From contig NZ_AHIL01000055.1 in NCBI RefSeq assembly GCF_000241525.1, forward strand, positions 62,001-126,000: DNA of 64,000 nucleotides. The letters are read 5' to 3'. A model generated the notes under the pieces. It did not search any database, was not told the DNA's origin, and worked only from the letters and a program-made list of their open reading frames with translations. Positions 29,202 to 38,851 of this stretch are shown here, one piece after another (positions within the stretch are counted from its first letter, which is position 1; each line of letters opens with the position of its first letter). Source of the stretch: Comamonas testosteroni ATCC 11996. GTDB taxonomy: Bacteria > Pseudomonadota > Gammaproteobacteria > Burkholderiales > Burkholderiaceae_C. The position numbers and the translations under genes were made by a program.

Positions 29202-30082
29202 CAAGGCAGCACCTCGTCCTGATGCCCACGCAGATCGCGCACCGCCACGCGGGCCGTGCCTTCGTCGCGCAGCTCGAACACCTGGGTCGCGGCCATGAGC
29301 TTGGTCAGCGAGGCATAGCCATAGTTGCGTGCATCAAACGACAGCTTGTTGCCGATATGCGTACCCACCGCAGCCACACGCGCCCAGCCGGCCTCGTCCT
29401 GGGTGGCCTTGACGGCATCGCGCAGCATGGCAATGAGCTGCCTGTCTTCCTTGAGCATGTGCGAAGGCACGCGCAGCGTGGTGCAGGCGGGTGCGGCCAC
29501 ACCGGTGCCGCCAGCCACCCGGCCATTGCCGGCGTTGGGGTTCGATCCCTGCGGCTGGCTTGCCGCGGGAACGGCACGCGGCACGGCTTCGGCCTCCAGA
29601 GCCTCGCGGCGTTCGCTGCGGCTGACAATGCCGTCGCCCAGCTCCTTGAGCGCATCGAAATACAGAAAGCGCGAGCAGGCATTGACGAAAGCCCTGGGCG
29701 TCTGCTCCGCCCCGAATCCATAGACAGCAGCGCCCTTGGCGCGCAAATGCATGACCAGCGGGGTGAAGTCGGCATCCGAGGAGACGATGCCGAAGGCATC
29801 GGGCTTTTCGGTATAGAGCAGCTCCATGGCATCCACCGTCATGGCCATATCGGTCGCGTTCTTGCCCTTGGAGTAATCGAACTGCTGCATGGGCCGCACG
29901 GCATATTCGAGCAGCTTGCTCTGCCAGCCATGCAGACCGGCCTTGGTCCAGTTGCCATAGGCACGGCGGATATTGATCAGGCCGAAGGTGGACAGCTCGG
30001 TCAATATCTCGTCAATCATCTCTGCGGGCGCGTTGTCCGCATCGATCAGCAAGGCAATCTTGGGCTGGACATCGTTGGGCAT
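29201..30082 (-). CDS. NYN-domain protein (LabA/PIN-like) with C-terminal OST-HTH-like region
   Basis: A 293-residue protein. Residues 8-150 form a NYN domain (PIN-like RNase fold) with acidic residues in LLIDADNAPAEMIDEIL, NATDMAMTVDAMELLY and VSSDADFTPLVMHLRAKGA, which together would bind magnesium. The C-terminal ~80 residues (MLKEDRQLIAMLRDAVKATQ through NYGYASLTKLMAA) look like an OST-HTH/LOTUS RNA-binding domain. It is therefore a likely RNA-processing nuclease. AGGAG precedes the ATG at 30082. Confidence 0.85.
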   Translation of the reverse strand: MPNDVQPKIALLIDADNAPAEMIDEILTELSTFGLINIRRAYGNWTKAGLHGWQSKLLEYAVRPMQQFDYSKGKNATDMAMTVDAMELLYTEKPDAFGIVSSDADFTPLVMHLRAKGAAVYGFGAEQTPRAFVNACSRFLYFDALKELGDGIVSRSERREALEAEAVPRAVPAASQPQGSNPNAGNGRVAGGTGVAAPACTTLRVPSHMLKEDRQLIAMLRDAVKATQDEAGWARVAAVGTHIGNKLSFDARNYGYASLTKLMAATQVFELRDEGTARVAVRDLRGHQDEVLP

Positions 30083-30140
30083 GCAATCTCCTGAGCGCTG
30101 TTTGGCCAAGCCTAACCGAGGCCATGCTCAAAGCCAAATT

Positions 30141-30234
30141 AAAAAAGGAGCAGCTTGCGCAACTCCTTTATTGATTTCAGACCGAAAACACCTGTGATTC
30201 AAGTGAACACAGGCGCTTGCAGCTACTGTTTTTA
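30141..30234. repeat. Palindromic intergenic repeat, family 1 copy C
   Basis: A 94-bp element starting with A6 and GGAGCAGCTTGCGC and ending AGGCGCTTGCAGCTACTG then T5. Its core GATTTCAGACCGAAAACAC closely matches the core of the copy at 8951. It lies between the NYN gene and pyrC and its last bases overlap the pyrC stop codon, so it could end pyrC transcription. Confidence 0.75.
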
Positions 30235-31278
30235 ATCCAGCATCTTCCAGGGCAGGGCTTCGCCAAAGCGCAGAGGCTTGAGCTGCGCCCCTTCGCCGTA
30301 TTCAAAGCTCACTGGTGGCGTCCAGCTTTCCTTGACCAGGGTGATGGTGTCGGTGTTGCGGGGCAGGCCGTAGAAGTCGGCTCCGTTGAAGGACGCAAAG
30401 GCTTCGAGCTTGTCCAGGGCGCCGACGCCGTCGAACACCTCGGCATACATCTCGATGGCGGCGTGGGCGCTGTAGCAGCCGGCGCAGCCGGTCGCGGCTT
30501 CCTTCAGATGAGCGGCGTGAGGAGCGCTGTCCGTGCCCAGGAAGAACTTGCGGCTGCCGCTGGTGGCGGCCTGCACCAGTGCCAGGCGATGGGTTTCGCG
30601 CTTCAGAACCGGAAGGCAATAGAAGTGCGGACGCACGCCGCCCAGGAAGATGGCGTTGCGGTTGAACAGCAAATGCTGGGGCGTGATGGTCGCAGCCAGG
30701 AAATCATCGGCTGCGGCCACGTACTCGGCGGCTTCCTTGGTCGTCACATGCTCCATGACGATCTTGAGCTCGGGGAAATCCTGGCGCAGAGGCTTGAGCT
30801 GCTGCTCGATGAACACGGCTTCGCGGTCGAAAAGGTCGATGCTCTGGTCGGTCACTTCACCGTGCACCAGCAGCACCAGGCCTTCGCGCTGCATGGCCTG
30901 CAGCGTCGGGTAGATCTTGCGCAGATCGGTCACGCCATGGTCGGAGTTGGTCGTGGCACCTGCGGGATAAAGCTTGCAGGCCACCACGCCGGCCGCCTTG
31001 GCTCGCACGATTTCCTGAGGCCCCAGGTTGTCTGTCAGATACAGCGTCATCAGCGGCTGGAACTGGCTGCCTGCAGGCACGGCCGACAGAATGCGGGCGC
31101 GGTAGTCCTGCGCCATCTCTGCCGTGGTGACCGGGGGCTTGAGGTTGGGCATGATGATGGCACGGCCCATCTGGCGGGCAGTGTGCGGCACCACGCAGCG
31201 CATGGCATCGCCATCGCGCACATGCAAGTGCCAGTCATCGGGGCGGGTAATCGTGATGGTCTGAGTCATGGCCGACAT
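30232..31278 (-). CDS. pyrC: Dihydroorotase
   Basis: A 348-residue class II dihydroorotase, the same length as E. coli PyrC; it closes N-carbamoyl-aspartate to dihydroorotate in pyrimidine synthesis. Zinc ligands are seen in [11 protein letters not shown] near the N-terminus, the carboxylated lysine in [17 protein letters not shown], further histidines in LVHGEVTD and [10 protein letters not shown], and the catalytic Asp in [11 protein letters not shown] chose the ATG at 31278 on length; 31269 is an alternative three codons inside. Confidence 0.95.
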   Translation of the reverse strand: MSAMTQTITITRPDDWHLHVRDGDAMRCVVPHTARQMGRAIIMPNLKPPVTTAEMAQDYRARILSAVPAGSQFQPLMTLYLTDNLGPQEIVRAKAAGVVACKLYPAGATTNSDHGVTDLRKIYPTLQAMQREGLVLLVHGEVTDQSIDLFDREAVFIEQQLKPLRQDFPELKIVMEHVTTKEAAEYVAAADDFLAATITPQHLLFNRNAIFLGGVRPHFYCLPVLKRETHRLALVQAATSGSRKFFLGTDSAPHAAHLKEAATGCAGCYSAHAAIEMYAEVFDGVGALDKLEAFASFNGADFYGLPRNTDTITLVKESWTPPVSFEYGEGAQLKPLRFGEALPWKMLD

Positions 31279-31440
31279 TGTCCCATCTTCGCTGTCGACA
31301 GGCCCGCACTCAAACCCATTCGTGCCCTGCCCCGGACCTGCGCACAGCGCAGTCATGGGTCCACCTCTTGGGTATTTCCCAGGCATTTCTCTGGCATTTG
31401 GCGCTGAAATCCTCAAAAATGAAGCCAAGGAGGAGGTCTC

Positions 31441-32547
31441 ATGTCTGTTCCTCAAGCTCTCGCCGGCACACCATTGCGCACCGACTTTCTCAGCGCCAGC
31501 GACGCTGCCCGGCTGGTCGCGCGCATCGGCATCACCCAGGTGCTACGCCTGATCAGCCAAGCCCTGGAGGCCGACTTCGGCCGCTGGCAGGACTTCGACA
31601 AAAGCGCGCGCACAGCCGCCCATTCCGCCAGCGGCGTGATCGAGCTGATGCCGGTGGCCGATGCGCGGGACTACGCCTTCAAATACGTCAACGGCCACCC
31701 GCACAATCCGCGTCTGGGACTGCCTACGGTGATGGCCTTCGGCGCGCTGGCCGATGTCGCCACCGGCATGCCGCGCTTTGTCAGCGAGCTGACGCTGACC
31801 ACGGCCTTGCGCACTGCCGCCACATCCGCCATGGCCGCGCGCCATCTGGCGCGCGCCGGCAACCGCAGCATGGCACTGATCGGCAATGGCTCGCAAAGTG
31901 AATTTCAGGCTCTGGCCTTCATGGAGCTGCTGGGCGTGCGCGAGCTGCGCCTGTTCGACATCGACCCGGCCGCCTCGCAAAAGCTGCTGCGCAACCTGCA
32001 GCCGTTTCTGCCCGGCTTCTCTGCCACGGCCATCGTCTGCACCAGCGTGCGGGACGCAGTGGCCGGCACCGACATCGTGACCACCGCCACCGCCGACAAG
32101 ACCCGCGCCACCATCATCCCCGGCCACCTGCTGGAGCCCGGCATGCATATCAATGCGGTGGGCGGAGATTGCCCCGGCAAGACTGAGTTCGATGCCAGCG
32201 CCCTGCAGCGCGCGCAGGTCTTTGTCGAGTACGAGCCGCAGACGCGCATCGAGGGCGAGCTGCAGCAAATGCCGACCGACTTTGCCGTGACCGAGCTGTG
32301 GCGCGTGCTGCAGAAGCTGGCGCCGGGCCGGACATCGGACGCCCAGATCACCTTGTTCGACTCCGTGGGCTTCGCACTGGAGGACTACTCGGCGCTGCGC
32401 ACCATGCACAGCCTGGCGCAAGGCGCGGGCCTGCTGTCTCAGATCGAGCTGGTGCCGGAGCTCGCCGACCCCAAGGATCTGTTTGCCATGGTGAGGCAGG
32501 CATCGAATCCCCAGATCATCAATCTTGCGGCCCGTAAGACGGCCTGA
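31441..32547 (+). CDS. Ornithine cyclodeaminase
   Basis: A 368-residue enzyme of the OCD/mu-crystallin family that converts L-ornithine to L-proline and ammonia with bound NAD. The substrate lysine lies in [13 protein letters not shown], the nucleotide-binding turn in [16 protein letters not shown], and the catalytic Asp in [13 protein letters not shown] strong AAGGAGGAGGT precedes the ATG. Arginase is encoded 13 bp downstream, so the pair gives arginine to ornithine to proline, releasing urea and ammonia. Confidence 0.9.
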   Translation: MSVPQALAGTPLRTDFLSASDAARLVARIGITQVLRLISQALEADFGRWQDFDKSARTAAHSASGVIELMPVADARDYAFKYVNGHPHNPRLGLPTVMAFGALADVATGMPRFVSELTLTTALRTAATSAMAARHLARAGNRSMALIGNGSQSEFQALAFMELLGVRELRLFDIDPAASQKLLRNLQPFLPGFSATAIVCTSVRDAVAGTDIVTTATADKTRATIIPGHLLEPGMHINAVGGDCPGKTEFDASALQRAQVFVEYEPQTRIEGELQQMPTDFAVTELWRVLQKLAPGRTSDAQITLFDSVGFALEDYSALRTMHSLAQGAGLLSQIELVPELADPKDLFAMVRQASNPQIINLAARKTA

Positions 32548-32560
32548 AGCGGAGCGGCTC

Positions 32561-33514
32561 ATGGCATACACATCGTCCACACTGATCGGTCTGCCCACCG
32601 ATATCGGTGCCTCGCGCCTTGGCGCGGCCATGGGGCCCGATGCCCTGCGTGTGGCCCAGCTCGGGCCAGCCCTTGAACGGCTGGGCGTGCAGGTCAGCGA
32701 TCTGGGCAATCTGAGCGGCCCCGCCAACCCGCGTGGCGCGCGCGATGCCCAGGGTCTGCGCAATCTGGCCGAATGCCTGAGCTGGAACCGGATCGCCCAT
32801 GACGCGGTACTGCAGGTGCTGCAGCAAAACCGGCTGCCCATACTGCTGGGTGGCGACCATACGCTTGCCACAGGCTCCATCAGCGCCGTGGCCCGCCATT
32901 GTCGCGCCACGGGCAAGCAGCTGCGCGTGCTCTGGCTGGATGCTCACTCGGACTGCAACACCCCCGAAAGCTCGCCCACGGGCAATCTGCACGGCATGCC
33001 GGTGTCAAGCCTCTGCGGACTGGGGCCGACGGAGCTGGCCTCGCTGTCGGGCACGACTCCCGCTCTGCCCGCCTCATCGTTCTGTCAGATTGGCCTGCGC
33101 AGCGTGGACGAGAGCGAAAAGCACATGATCCGAGAGCTGGGGCTGGAGGTCTACGACATGCGGGCCATCGACGAGCTGGGAATGCGTGAAGTGATGCGCA
33201 GGGCACTGCTCACCTTGCTGGGACGCAACGACAGGGACATCCACCTGCATCTGAGCTTTGATGTGGACTTTCTCGATCCTGACATTGCTCCCGGCACCGG
33301 CACGCCGGTACGCGGCGGCCCCACCTATCGCGAGGCCCAGCTGTGCATGGAAATGATTGCCGATACCGGCCGTCTTGCCTCACTGGACATTGTGGAGCTC
33401 AACCCGGCGCTGGACCTGCGCAACCAGACGGCGGAGCTGGTGGTGGACCTGGTGCAAAGCCTGTTCGGCCAGAGCACGCTGATGCGCCCCGCGCCGCAAG
33501 CGGCACCCCGCTGA
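32561..33514 (+). CDS. Arginase
   Basis: A 317-residue ureohydrolase. The manganese site is complete: GGDHTLATGS, WLDAHSDCNTPESSPTGNLH and SFDVDFLDP. TGNLHGMP and the DAHSDCN form are typical of true arginase (RocF-like) rather than agmatinase. It hydrolyses L-arginine to ornithine and urea. GGAG lies 7 bp before the ATG at 32561. It shares a transcript with ornithine cyclodeaminase. A Crp/Fnr-type gene converges on it from the right. Confidence 0.9.
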   Translation: MAYTSSTLIGLPTDIGASRLGAAMGPDALRVAQLGPALERLGVQVSDLGNLSGPANPRGARDAQGLRNLAECLSWNRIAHDAVLQVLQQNRLPILLGGDHTLATGSISAVARHCRATGKQLRVLWLDAHSDCNTPESSPTGNLHGMPVSSLCGLGPTELASLSGTTPALPASSFCQIGLRSVDESEKHMIRELGLEVYDMRAIDELGMREVMRRALLTLLGRNDRDIHLHLSFDVDFLDPDIAPGTGTPVRGGPTYREAQLCMEMIADTGRLASLDIVELNPALDLRNQTAELVVDLVQSLFGQSTLMRPAPQAAPR

Positions 33515-33542
33515 GGCCGGCACAGCACGCGCCACAGGCGGA

Positions 33543-34262
33543 TCAGCCGCCGGCCGCCTGGCGCAGGGCTTCGAGGTCGTGGATGGTCACGCGCCCGTAG
33601 GCCGCTTTGATCACGCCCATCTGCTCCAGCGTGCGCAACTCCTTGTTCACGGTCTGGCGCGAGACCGCCACCATGGCCGCCAGATCGCCCTGCGAGATGC
33701 GCAGGCTCACGGCCTGCCCGCCTTCGACGGCCTTGCCGTGGATCAGCGCCAGCCGCGCCAGCGCATCGGCCACATGGTTGGCGGTATGGCCCAGAGCCCG
33801 GCGCTGCTGGGTGGCGATCTGCTCATGCAGGCGCTCCAGTACCAGCATGCAGACATCGCGCCACAGCGCCGGATGCGCATCCAGCACGGTCATGAACGCC
33901 CCTCCCGGCAGGTGCACGAGCACCGTGCCCTCCTGCACCACGAAGTGATAGACGAAGCAGGTGTTGCCCAGCATGCGCACCAGGCTCACGATCTCTCCGG
34001 GGCCGTGCAGCGACAGCACGAAGCGCACGCCCGCCGCATCCACGCCCTCCACCGCCAGACGCCCCGAAGCCACCACCAGCACCTCGCGGCGCGATCGCTC
34101 GCCGACCATGAGAGGCGTTCGCTTGTCATAGCGCCTCAGCCGCGCCACGGCCACCACTTCGTCCAGCACGTCATCCGGCCAGTGCCTCATCAGCGGGCAC
34201 AGCCTCAGGGCACGCCGTATCAGCGCCACGGAATTGTCTGCGGGGTGGTGTTTGCGAGGCAT
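33543..34262 (-). CDS. Crp/Fnr-family transcriptional regulator
   Basis: A 239-residue protein. An N-terminal cyclic-nucleotide-binding-like fold (LMVGERSRREVLVVASGRLA, LSLHGPGEIVSLVRMLG) precedes a Crp-type winged helix (ISQGDLAAMVAVSRQTVNKE). No cysteine cluster for a 4Fe-4S centre is seen at the N-terminus, so it is not a classic FNR. A longer start (TTG, 34319) is open. It is divergent from the porin-led catabolic cluster, with a perfect dyad in the gap, and is the likely regulator of that cluster. Confidence 0.88.
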   Translation of the reverse strand: MPRKHHPADNSVALIRRALRLCPLMRHWPDDVLDEVVAVARLRRYDKRTPLMVGERSRREVLVVASGRLAVEGVDAAGVRFVLSLHGPGEIVSLVRMLGNTCFVYHFVVQEGTVLVHLPGGAFMTVLDAHPALWRDVCMLVLERLHEQIATQQRRALGHTANHVADALARLALIHGKAVEGGQAVSLRISQGDLAAMVAVSRQTVNKELRTLEQMGVIKAAYGRVTIHDLEALRQAAGG

Positions 34263-34320
34263 GGATCTGTGTGCGCGGGAAACAGGCTCCGGGTTAGTCC
34301 CGGGCTCGAGTGCCGCCAAT

Positions 34321-34336
34321 TGTCAAAGCGTTGACA
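34321..34336. promoter_or_regulatory. Crp-like dyad in the divergent Crp/Fnr-porin promoter
   Basis: TGTCAAAGCGTTGACA is a perfect inverted repeat and can be read as TGTCA-N6-TGACA, the same architecture as the Crp site TGTGA-N6-TCACA. The right half TTGACA also equals a consensus -35 box toward the porin gene. It lies 59 bp from the regulator start and 92 bp from the porin start. Confidence 0.55.
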
Positions 34337-34427
34337 GAGTGCCAACCGCACTGGTTCGGATAGTAGCAGTCACACCGCAGCGCAAGGCTGTGCGCCCGTG
34401 CAAAAGCACAAACACAGGAGACATATC

Positions 34428-35492
34428 GTGAAGCACAAGCAACGGCTGGCCGCCGCAGGCTGGGCCATATTCGGCAGTGCCGCCTGGGCGCAGAGCAGCG
34501 TGGAGATCTTCGGCGTCATGGACGTCCATCTCAACAGCGCCCGATCGGGGGCCACGCGGCTGACACGCCTGGAGGACGGCGGCAGCGCCGCCTCGCGCAT
34601 AGGCCTTCGCGGCGTCGAGGAGCTGGGCGGCGGCTGGCGCGCCCGCTTCCTGCTCGAGGCAGGCGTCACTCCGGACACCGGCATGGGCACCATTCCCGGT
34701 CCTTCCCTGGCCTTCACCCGCCAGTCCTTCATCGGCCTGAGCGCACCCTGGGGCCACGTCGATATGGGCCGCATGTACACGCCCATGTTCAGTGCCCTGT
34801 TCCGCGCCGATCCGTTCGGCATGAATTCGCTGTTCTCTCCCACCAACCTCGGCTATAGCACCGACGGCCAGCCGCTCCTGAAGGCCTTTGCAGCGCGCGG
34901 CAGCAATCTCGTGCGCTACCGCCTTCCCGAGGGCCAGCCCTGGGTGCTGGACCTGGCCTACTCCTTCGGCGAGGTGCCCTCGCCCAACAGCAACAACGCC
35001 CGGCTCTACGGCGGCACCGTGGGCTGGAACCAGAAGCCCTTCTTCATGGCCTACAGCGTCCAGAACTCCACAGAAGGCAGCGCTGCAGCGCCCGTGGCCA
35101 CGCCGCGCACCAGCCGCTACCAGACGCTGGTGGCCAGCTGGGAGGCCATGCCTCAGCTGCGCCTGAGCGGCAGCTACAGCCGCGCCAGCGTGAACCAGGC
35201 CGGTACGGGCGACGCCCGCCTCCTGCAGCTGGGCACGGAGTGGAGCGCGACCTTCACCTCCAGGGCGCTGCTGTCGGTGGCACGCCGCAAGGTCGACGGC
35301 TCCCAACGCCGCCAGACCGCCTGGACCCTGGGCTACGACCACTACCTGAGCAAGCGCACCACGCTGTACGCGCGCTGGCTGCAACTGAGCAACGCGGGCG
35401 GCTCCTCGGTATCCATCGCCAATGTGCCCGTGGTGGCTGATAGCGGCAACGGCGTGCGTTCGCTGGCACTGGGCGTTCGCCACAACTTCTGA
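34428..35492 (+). CDS. Gram-negative porin
   Basis: A 354-residue outer-membrane porin. A signal peptide ends in GSAAWAQSS, and the mature part begins VEIFGVMDVHLNSARS, the usual first strand of betaproteobacterial trimeric porins. The protein ends in LALGVRHNF with the terminal Phe needed for barrel assembly. The start is GTG at 34428, with AGGAG 7 bp upstream. It opens the seven-gene cluster and would let a small, probably anionic, compound cross the outer membrane. Confidence 0.9.
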   Translation: MKHKQRLAAAGWAIFGSAAWAQSSVEIFGVMDVHLNSARSGATRLTRLEDGGSAASRIGLRGVEELGGGWRARFLLEAGVTPDTGMGTIPGPSLAFTRQSFIGLSAPWGHVDMGRMYTPMFSALFRADPFGMNSLFSPTNLGYSTDGQPLLKAFAARGSNLVRYRLPEGQPWVLDLAYSFGEVPSPNSNNARLYGGTVGWNQKPFFMAYSVQNSTEGSAAAPVATPRTSRYQTLVASWEAMPQLRLSGSYSRASVNQAGTGDARLLQLGTEWSATFTSRALLSVARRKVDGSQRRQTAWTLGYDHYLSKRTTLYARWLQLSNAGGSSVSIANVPVVADSGNGVRSLALGVRHNF

Positions 35493-35504
35493 CAGAGGAA
35501 CTTC

Positions 35505-37643
35505 ATGCAACCATCAATGGACTTCGATTTCGCCGGGCTGGATGCCCTGTTCTCGCCACGCTCCATCGCCGTCGTCGGCGCCACCGACTCGCCGCAGCGC
35601 ATAGGCGGCATTCCTCTCGACTACCTGCTGCGCTTCGGCTACGCGGGCCGCCTGCATGCCGTGAACCCACGCGCAGACACGGTGCAGGGCCTGTCCGCCC
35701 ACGCGCGGCTGACCGACATCCCCGAGCCCGTGGATCTGGCCATCGTGGCCGTGCCCCAGGCCCATGTGACTGCGGTACTCGAGGACGCGGCTGCGGCCCG
35801 CGTGCGCTCCATGGTGCTGTTCTCGTCGGGCTTTGCCGAGACCGGCGCTGAAGGCGCGGAGGCTCAGCAGGCCCTGCAGGAACGCGCCCGCGCAGCCGGC
35901 ATACGTCTCATAGGCCCCAACTGCCTGGGCTTCATGCGCCCCGGCCACCAGACCTATGCCACCTTCTCGCCCGCCCCCAATGCAGGCCGCGTCAAACCCG
36001 GGCGCATAGGCCTGGTCAGTCAGTCCGGGGCCTTTGGAGCCTATGCCTACAGCATGGCGCGCGAGCGCGGTCTGGGCCTGTCCCTGTGGGCGACCACGGG
36101 CAACGAAGCCGACGTGCAGCTGGCCGACGGCCTGGCCTGGCTGGCCCGCGATCCGGAGACCGATGTCATCATGGCCTACATGGAGGGCTGCCGCGACGGC
36201 GAGCGCCTGCGCGCGGCCCTGGCGCTGGCGCGCGAGCGCGGCAAGCCCGTGATCATGTTCAAGGTGGGCACCAGCGAGCTGGGCGCGGCTGCGGCCGCCT
36301 CGCATACGGCATCGCTGGCCGGCAACGATGCCGTCTATGACGCCGTGTTCCGCCAGTACGGCGTGCTGCGCGCACACACCATCAGCGACTTCTTCGCGCT
36401 GGCGGCCAGCGCCTCCATCGCGCCGATTCCGCGCAACCGCTCCCTGGGCCTGCTCACCGTCTCTGGCGGCGTGGGAGCCATGATGGCCGACGACGCCAGC
36501 GCCGCCGGTCTCGACGTGCAGCCCCTGTCCGAGGCCGCACAGCGCCAGTTGCTCGAATGGGTGCCGTTTGCCGCGCCACGCAACCCCGTGGACATCACGG
36601 GCCAGGTCACCAACGACGTCACCCTGCTCGAGCGCAGCGCCGAGCTGATGATGCACGACCGGAACTTCGCGAGCTGGCTGGGATTTTTCGCCGCGGGCGG
36701 CCTGTCCGACGCGTTCTGGGCCGTGCTGCGCTGCCTGGTGGAAAAGCTGCGCGCCGCCCACCCCGACACGCTGCTGGCCATCTGCACGCTGTGCTCCGAC
36801 GCGCGCCGCGCCGAGATGGAAGCCCTGGGCTGCCTGGTGTTCTCGGACCCCAGCGCGGCCATACGCTGCATAGGCGCCCTGGCCTCGCTGGCCGATGCGC
36901 CGCGCGCCGCGCCGCTGCCGTCGGCTTGCCCGGCCCAGCCCGCGCTGCAGCTGCCCGCGGGCAGCCTGTCCGAAGCCCGCAGCATGGAACTGCTGGCCAA
37001 GGCCGGCATGCCCGTGGTGCCCCACCAGCTGGTGCGCACCCAGCAGCAGGCGGCGCAGGCCGTGCAGGCCCTGGGCGGCACCATTGCGCTGAAGGTGGCC
37101 AGCGCCGACATCGCGCACAAGTCCGAGGTCGGCGGCGTGGCGCTGAACCTGCGCACGGCCATGGATGCGGGCGCCGCCTTCGAGCGCATTCTCGCCAGTG
37201 CGCGCCAGGCACGACCCGAAGCGCAGCTGGACGGAGCGCTGGCCGCGCGCATGGTGCACGGCGGCGTCGAATGCATTGCCGGCGTGCACCGCGATCCGGT
37301 GTTCGGCCCGGTGCTGATGTTCGGCCTGGGCGGCATCCACGTCGAAATCCTGCGCGACGTGTCGCTGCGCGCACTGCCCATCACCAGGGACGATGCCCTG
37401 GCCATGGTGCAGGAGCTGCGCACCTTCCCCATCCTGGCCGGCGCGCGCGGCAAGCCGCCCGCGGACCTGCAGGCGCTGGCCGATGCGCTGGTGGCCCTGG
37501 CCGACTTTGCCCAGCGCTGCGGCGACACCCTGTCCAGCGCCGAGATCAACCCGCTGATCGCCCTGCCCCGGGAGCAGGGCGGCTGCGTGGCGGTCGATGC
37601 GCTGGTGATAGGCGCCGACCGCTGCACAGTCCCAGCCCGCTGA
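35505..37643 (+). CDS. NDP-forming acyl-CoA synthetase (acetate-CoA ligase family)
   Basis: A 712-residue fusion of the alpha and beta parts. Residues 1-130 form a CoA-binding Rossmann domain (PRSIAVVGATDSPQRIGGIP); the middle succinyl-CoA-synthetase-like region carries the phosphohistidine in AAASHTASLAGND; the C-terminal ATP-grasp has KVASADIAHKSEVGGVALNL with the second histidine. No GNAT domain is attached, so it is not a protein acetyltransferase. It should activate an organic acid with CoA and ATP (or GTP). Sphingomonad FerA (feruloyl-CoA synthetase) is of this type, but the substrate here is unknown. It lies 12 bp after the porin gene. Confidence 0.9.
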   Translation: MQPSMDFDFAGLDALFSPRSIAVVGATDSPQRIGGIPLDYLLRFGYAGRLHAVNPRADTVQGLSAHARLTDIPEPVDLAIVAVPQAHVTAVLEDAAAARVRSMVLFSSGFAETGAEGAEAQQALQERARAAGIRLIGPNCLGFMRPGHQTYATFSPAPNAGRVKPGRIGLVSQSGAFGAYAYSMARERGLGLSLWATTGNEADVQLADGLAWLARDPETDVIMAYMEGCRDGERLRAALALARERGKPVIMFKVGTSELGAAAAASHTASLAGNDAVYDAVFRQYGVLRAHTISDFFALAASASIAPIPRNRSLGLLTVSGGVGAMMADDASAAGLDVQPLSEAAQRQLLEWVPFAAPRNPVDITGQVTNDVTLLERSAELMMHDRNFASWLGFFAAGGLSDAFWAVLRCLVEKLRAAHPDTLLAICTLCSDARRAEMEALGCLVFSDPSAAIRCIGALASLADAPRAAPLPSACPAQPALQLPAGSLSEARSMELLAKAGMPVVPHQLVRTQQQAAQAVQALGGTIALKVASADIAHKSEVGGVALNLRTAMDAGAAFERILASARQARPEAQLDGALAARMVHGGVECIAGVHRDPVFGPVLMFGLGGIHVEILRDVSLRALPITRDDALAMVQELRTFPILAGARGKPPADLQALADALVALADFAQRCGDTLSSAEINPLIALPREQGGCVAVDALVIGADRCTVPAR

Positions 37644-37683
37644 GCGCGGCCCGCATGTCCTCTGCCCCAACCCAAGGATTCGC

Positions 37684-38796
37684 ATGAAGACCCATCACAC
37701 CCAAGCCCCGGCCGCTGGCGGCCGCAACGACGGCGCCATGCAGGGCCTGCCTGCAGGCAGCTGCGCAGCCGGTTCCACCACCGGCAACACAGGCCTGTCC
37801 CGGCGCAGCTGCCTGCTGCATCTGGCGGGCCTGGCTCCCGCACTTGCTCCCGTATTCGCCCTGGCTCCGGCCGCCGCACGCGCCCAGGGCAGCTACCCCA
37901 GCCGGCCCGTGCGCATCATCGTGCAGTTCGCGGCCGGCGGCTCCTCCGACATCCTCGCGCGCACCCTGGGCGACGGCCTGTCCAAGCGCCTGGGCCAGCC
38001 CGTCATCGTGGAAAACCGCAGCGGCGCGGGCGGCATCATTGGCACGGACTACGTGGTCAAGAGCGCTGCCGACGGCTACACCCTGCTGCTGACCGTGCCC
38101 GGCCCCATCGCCGCCAACCTGGTGCTGTACAAGAAGCTGCCCTACGACCCGCGCACCGACCTGCGCATGGTCTCGGACGTGGCCGGCCAGCGCACCGTCA
38201 TGGCCGTGCACTCCTCCGTGCCTGCCAGGACCTTTGCCGAGCTGATCGAGCTGGTGCGCAAGGCGCCCGGCGACTACGCCATGGGCTCCTGGGGCGCGGG
38301 CACGCAGCCGCACCAGATACAGGCCTTCATGGAGCGCAAGTACGGCGTCAAGGTACTTCACGCCGCCTACAAGGGCGAAAGCCCCATGGTCTCCGACCTC
38401 ATCAGCGGCATGATCCAGATGACCTCGGCCTCCATCTCCACGCTCAAGCCCTATATCGAGTCCGGCCGGCTGCGCGCCCTGGCCGTGCCCGGCACCAGCC
38501 GCGCCACCGCCCTGCCCGACGTCCCCACCTTTGCCGAACAGGGCTTCAGGGACGACGTCTACACCTTCATGGCGCCCACCTCGCTGATGGCTCCGGCCAA
38601 GACGCCCGACGCCATCGTCGAGCGCATAGGCCGCGAAGTGGCCGTGGTGGTCCGACAGCCCGAGATGCTGCGCCGCCTGCAGGAAATGGGGGCCGACCCC
38701 ATAGGCAACACGCCCGCCCAGGCCGCCAGCGACTACCAGTCCTACCTGCCCGTCGCCATTGCGCTGACCCAGTCCACCGGCGTGCAGCCGAACTGA
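37684..38796 (+). CDS. Bug-family solute-binding protein, Tat-like signal
   Basis: A 370-residue TctC/Bug protein with an unusually long N-terminus. LSRRSCLLHLAGLAPALAPV near residues 39-58 looks like a twin-arginine signal, cut near AAARAQG. The binding loops YPSRPVRIIVQFAAGGSSDI and VENRSGAGGIIGTDYV are canonical. An AAGG site precedes the ATG at 37684. A second Bug gene closes the cluster, so the pathway may use two ligands or two affinities. No TctAB membrane subunits are encoded nearby. Confidence 0.88.
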   Translation: MKTHHTQAPAAGGRNDGAMQGLPAGSCAAGSTTGNTGLSRRSCLLHLAGLAPALAPVFALAPAAARAQGSYPSRPVRIIVQFAAGGSSDILARTLGDGLSKRLGQPVIVENRSGAGGIIGTDYVVKSAADGYTLLLTVPGPIAANLVLYKKLPYDPRTDLRMVSDVAGQRTVMAVHSSVPARTFAELIELVRKAPGDYAMGSWGAGTQPHQIQAFMERKYGVKVLHAAYKGESPMVSDLISGMIQMTSASISTLKPYIESGRLRALAVPGTSRATALPDVPTFAEQGFRDDVYTFMAPTSLMAPAKTPDAIVERIGREVAVVVRQPEMLRRLQEMGADPIGNTPAQAASDYQSYLPVAIALTQSTGVQPN

Positions 38797-38851
38797 AGCC
38801 CCGCACTCTTTCCCCGAACGCCTTCCTGTTCCTTTTGCAAAGGTAGATTCC

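Noticed and set aside
35514-37685. A 723-codon open frame on the minus strand
   Set aside because: Antisense to the acyl-CoA synthetase gene, which has complete domains; the mirrored product is Gly/Gln/His-rich with no recognisable motif.
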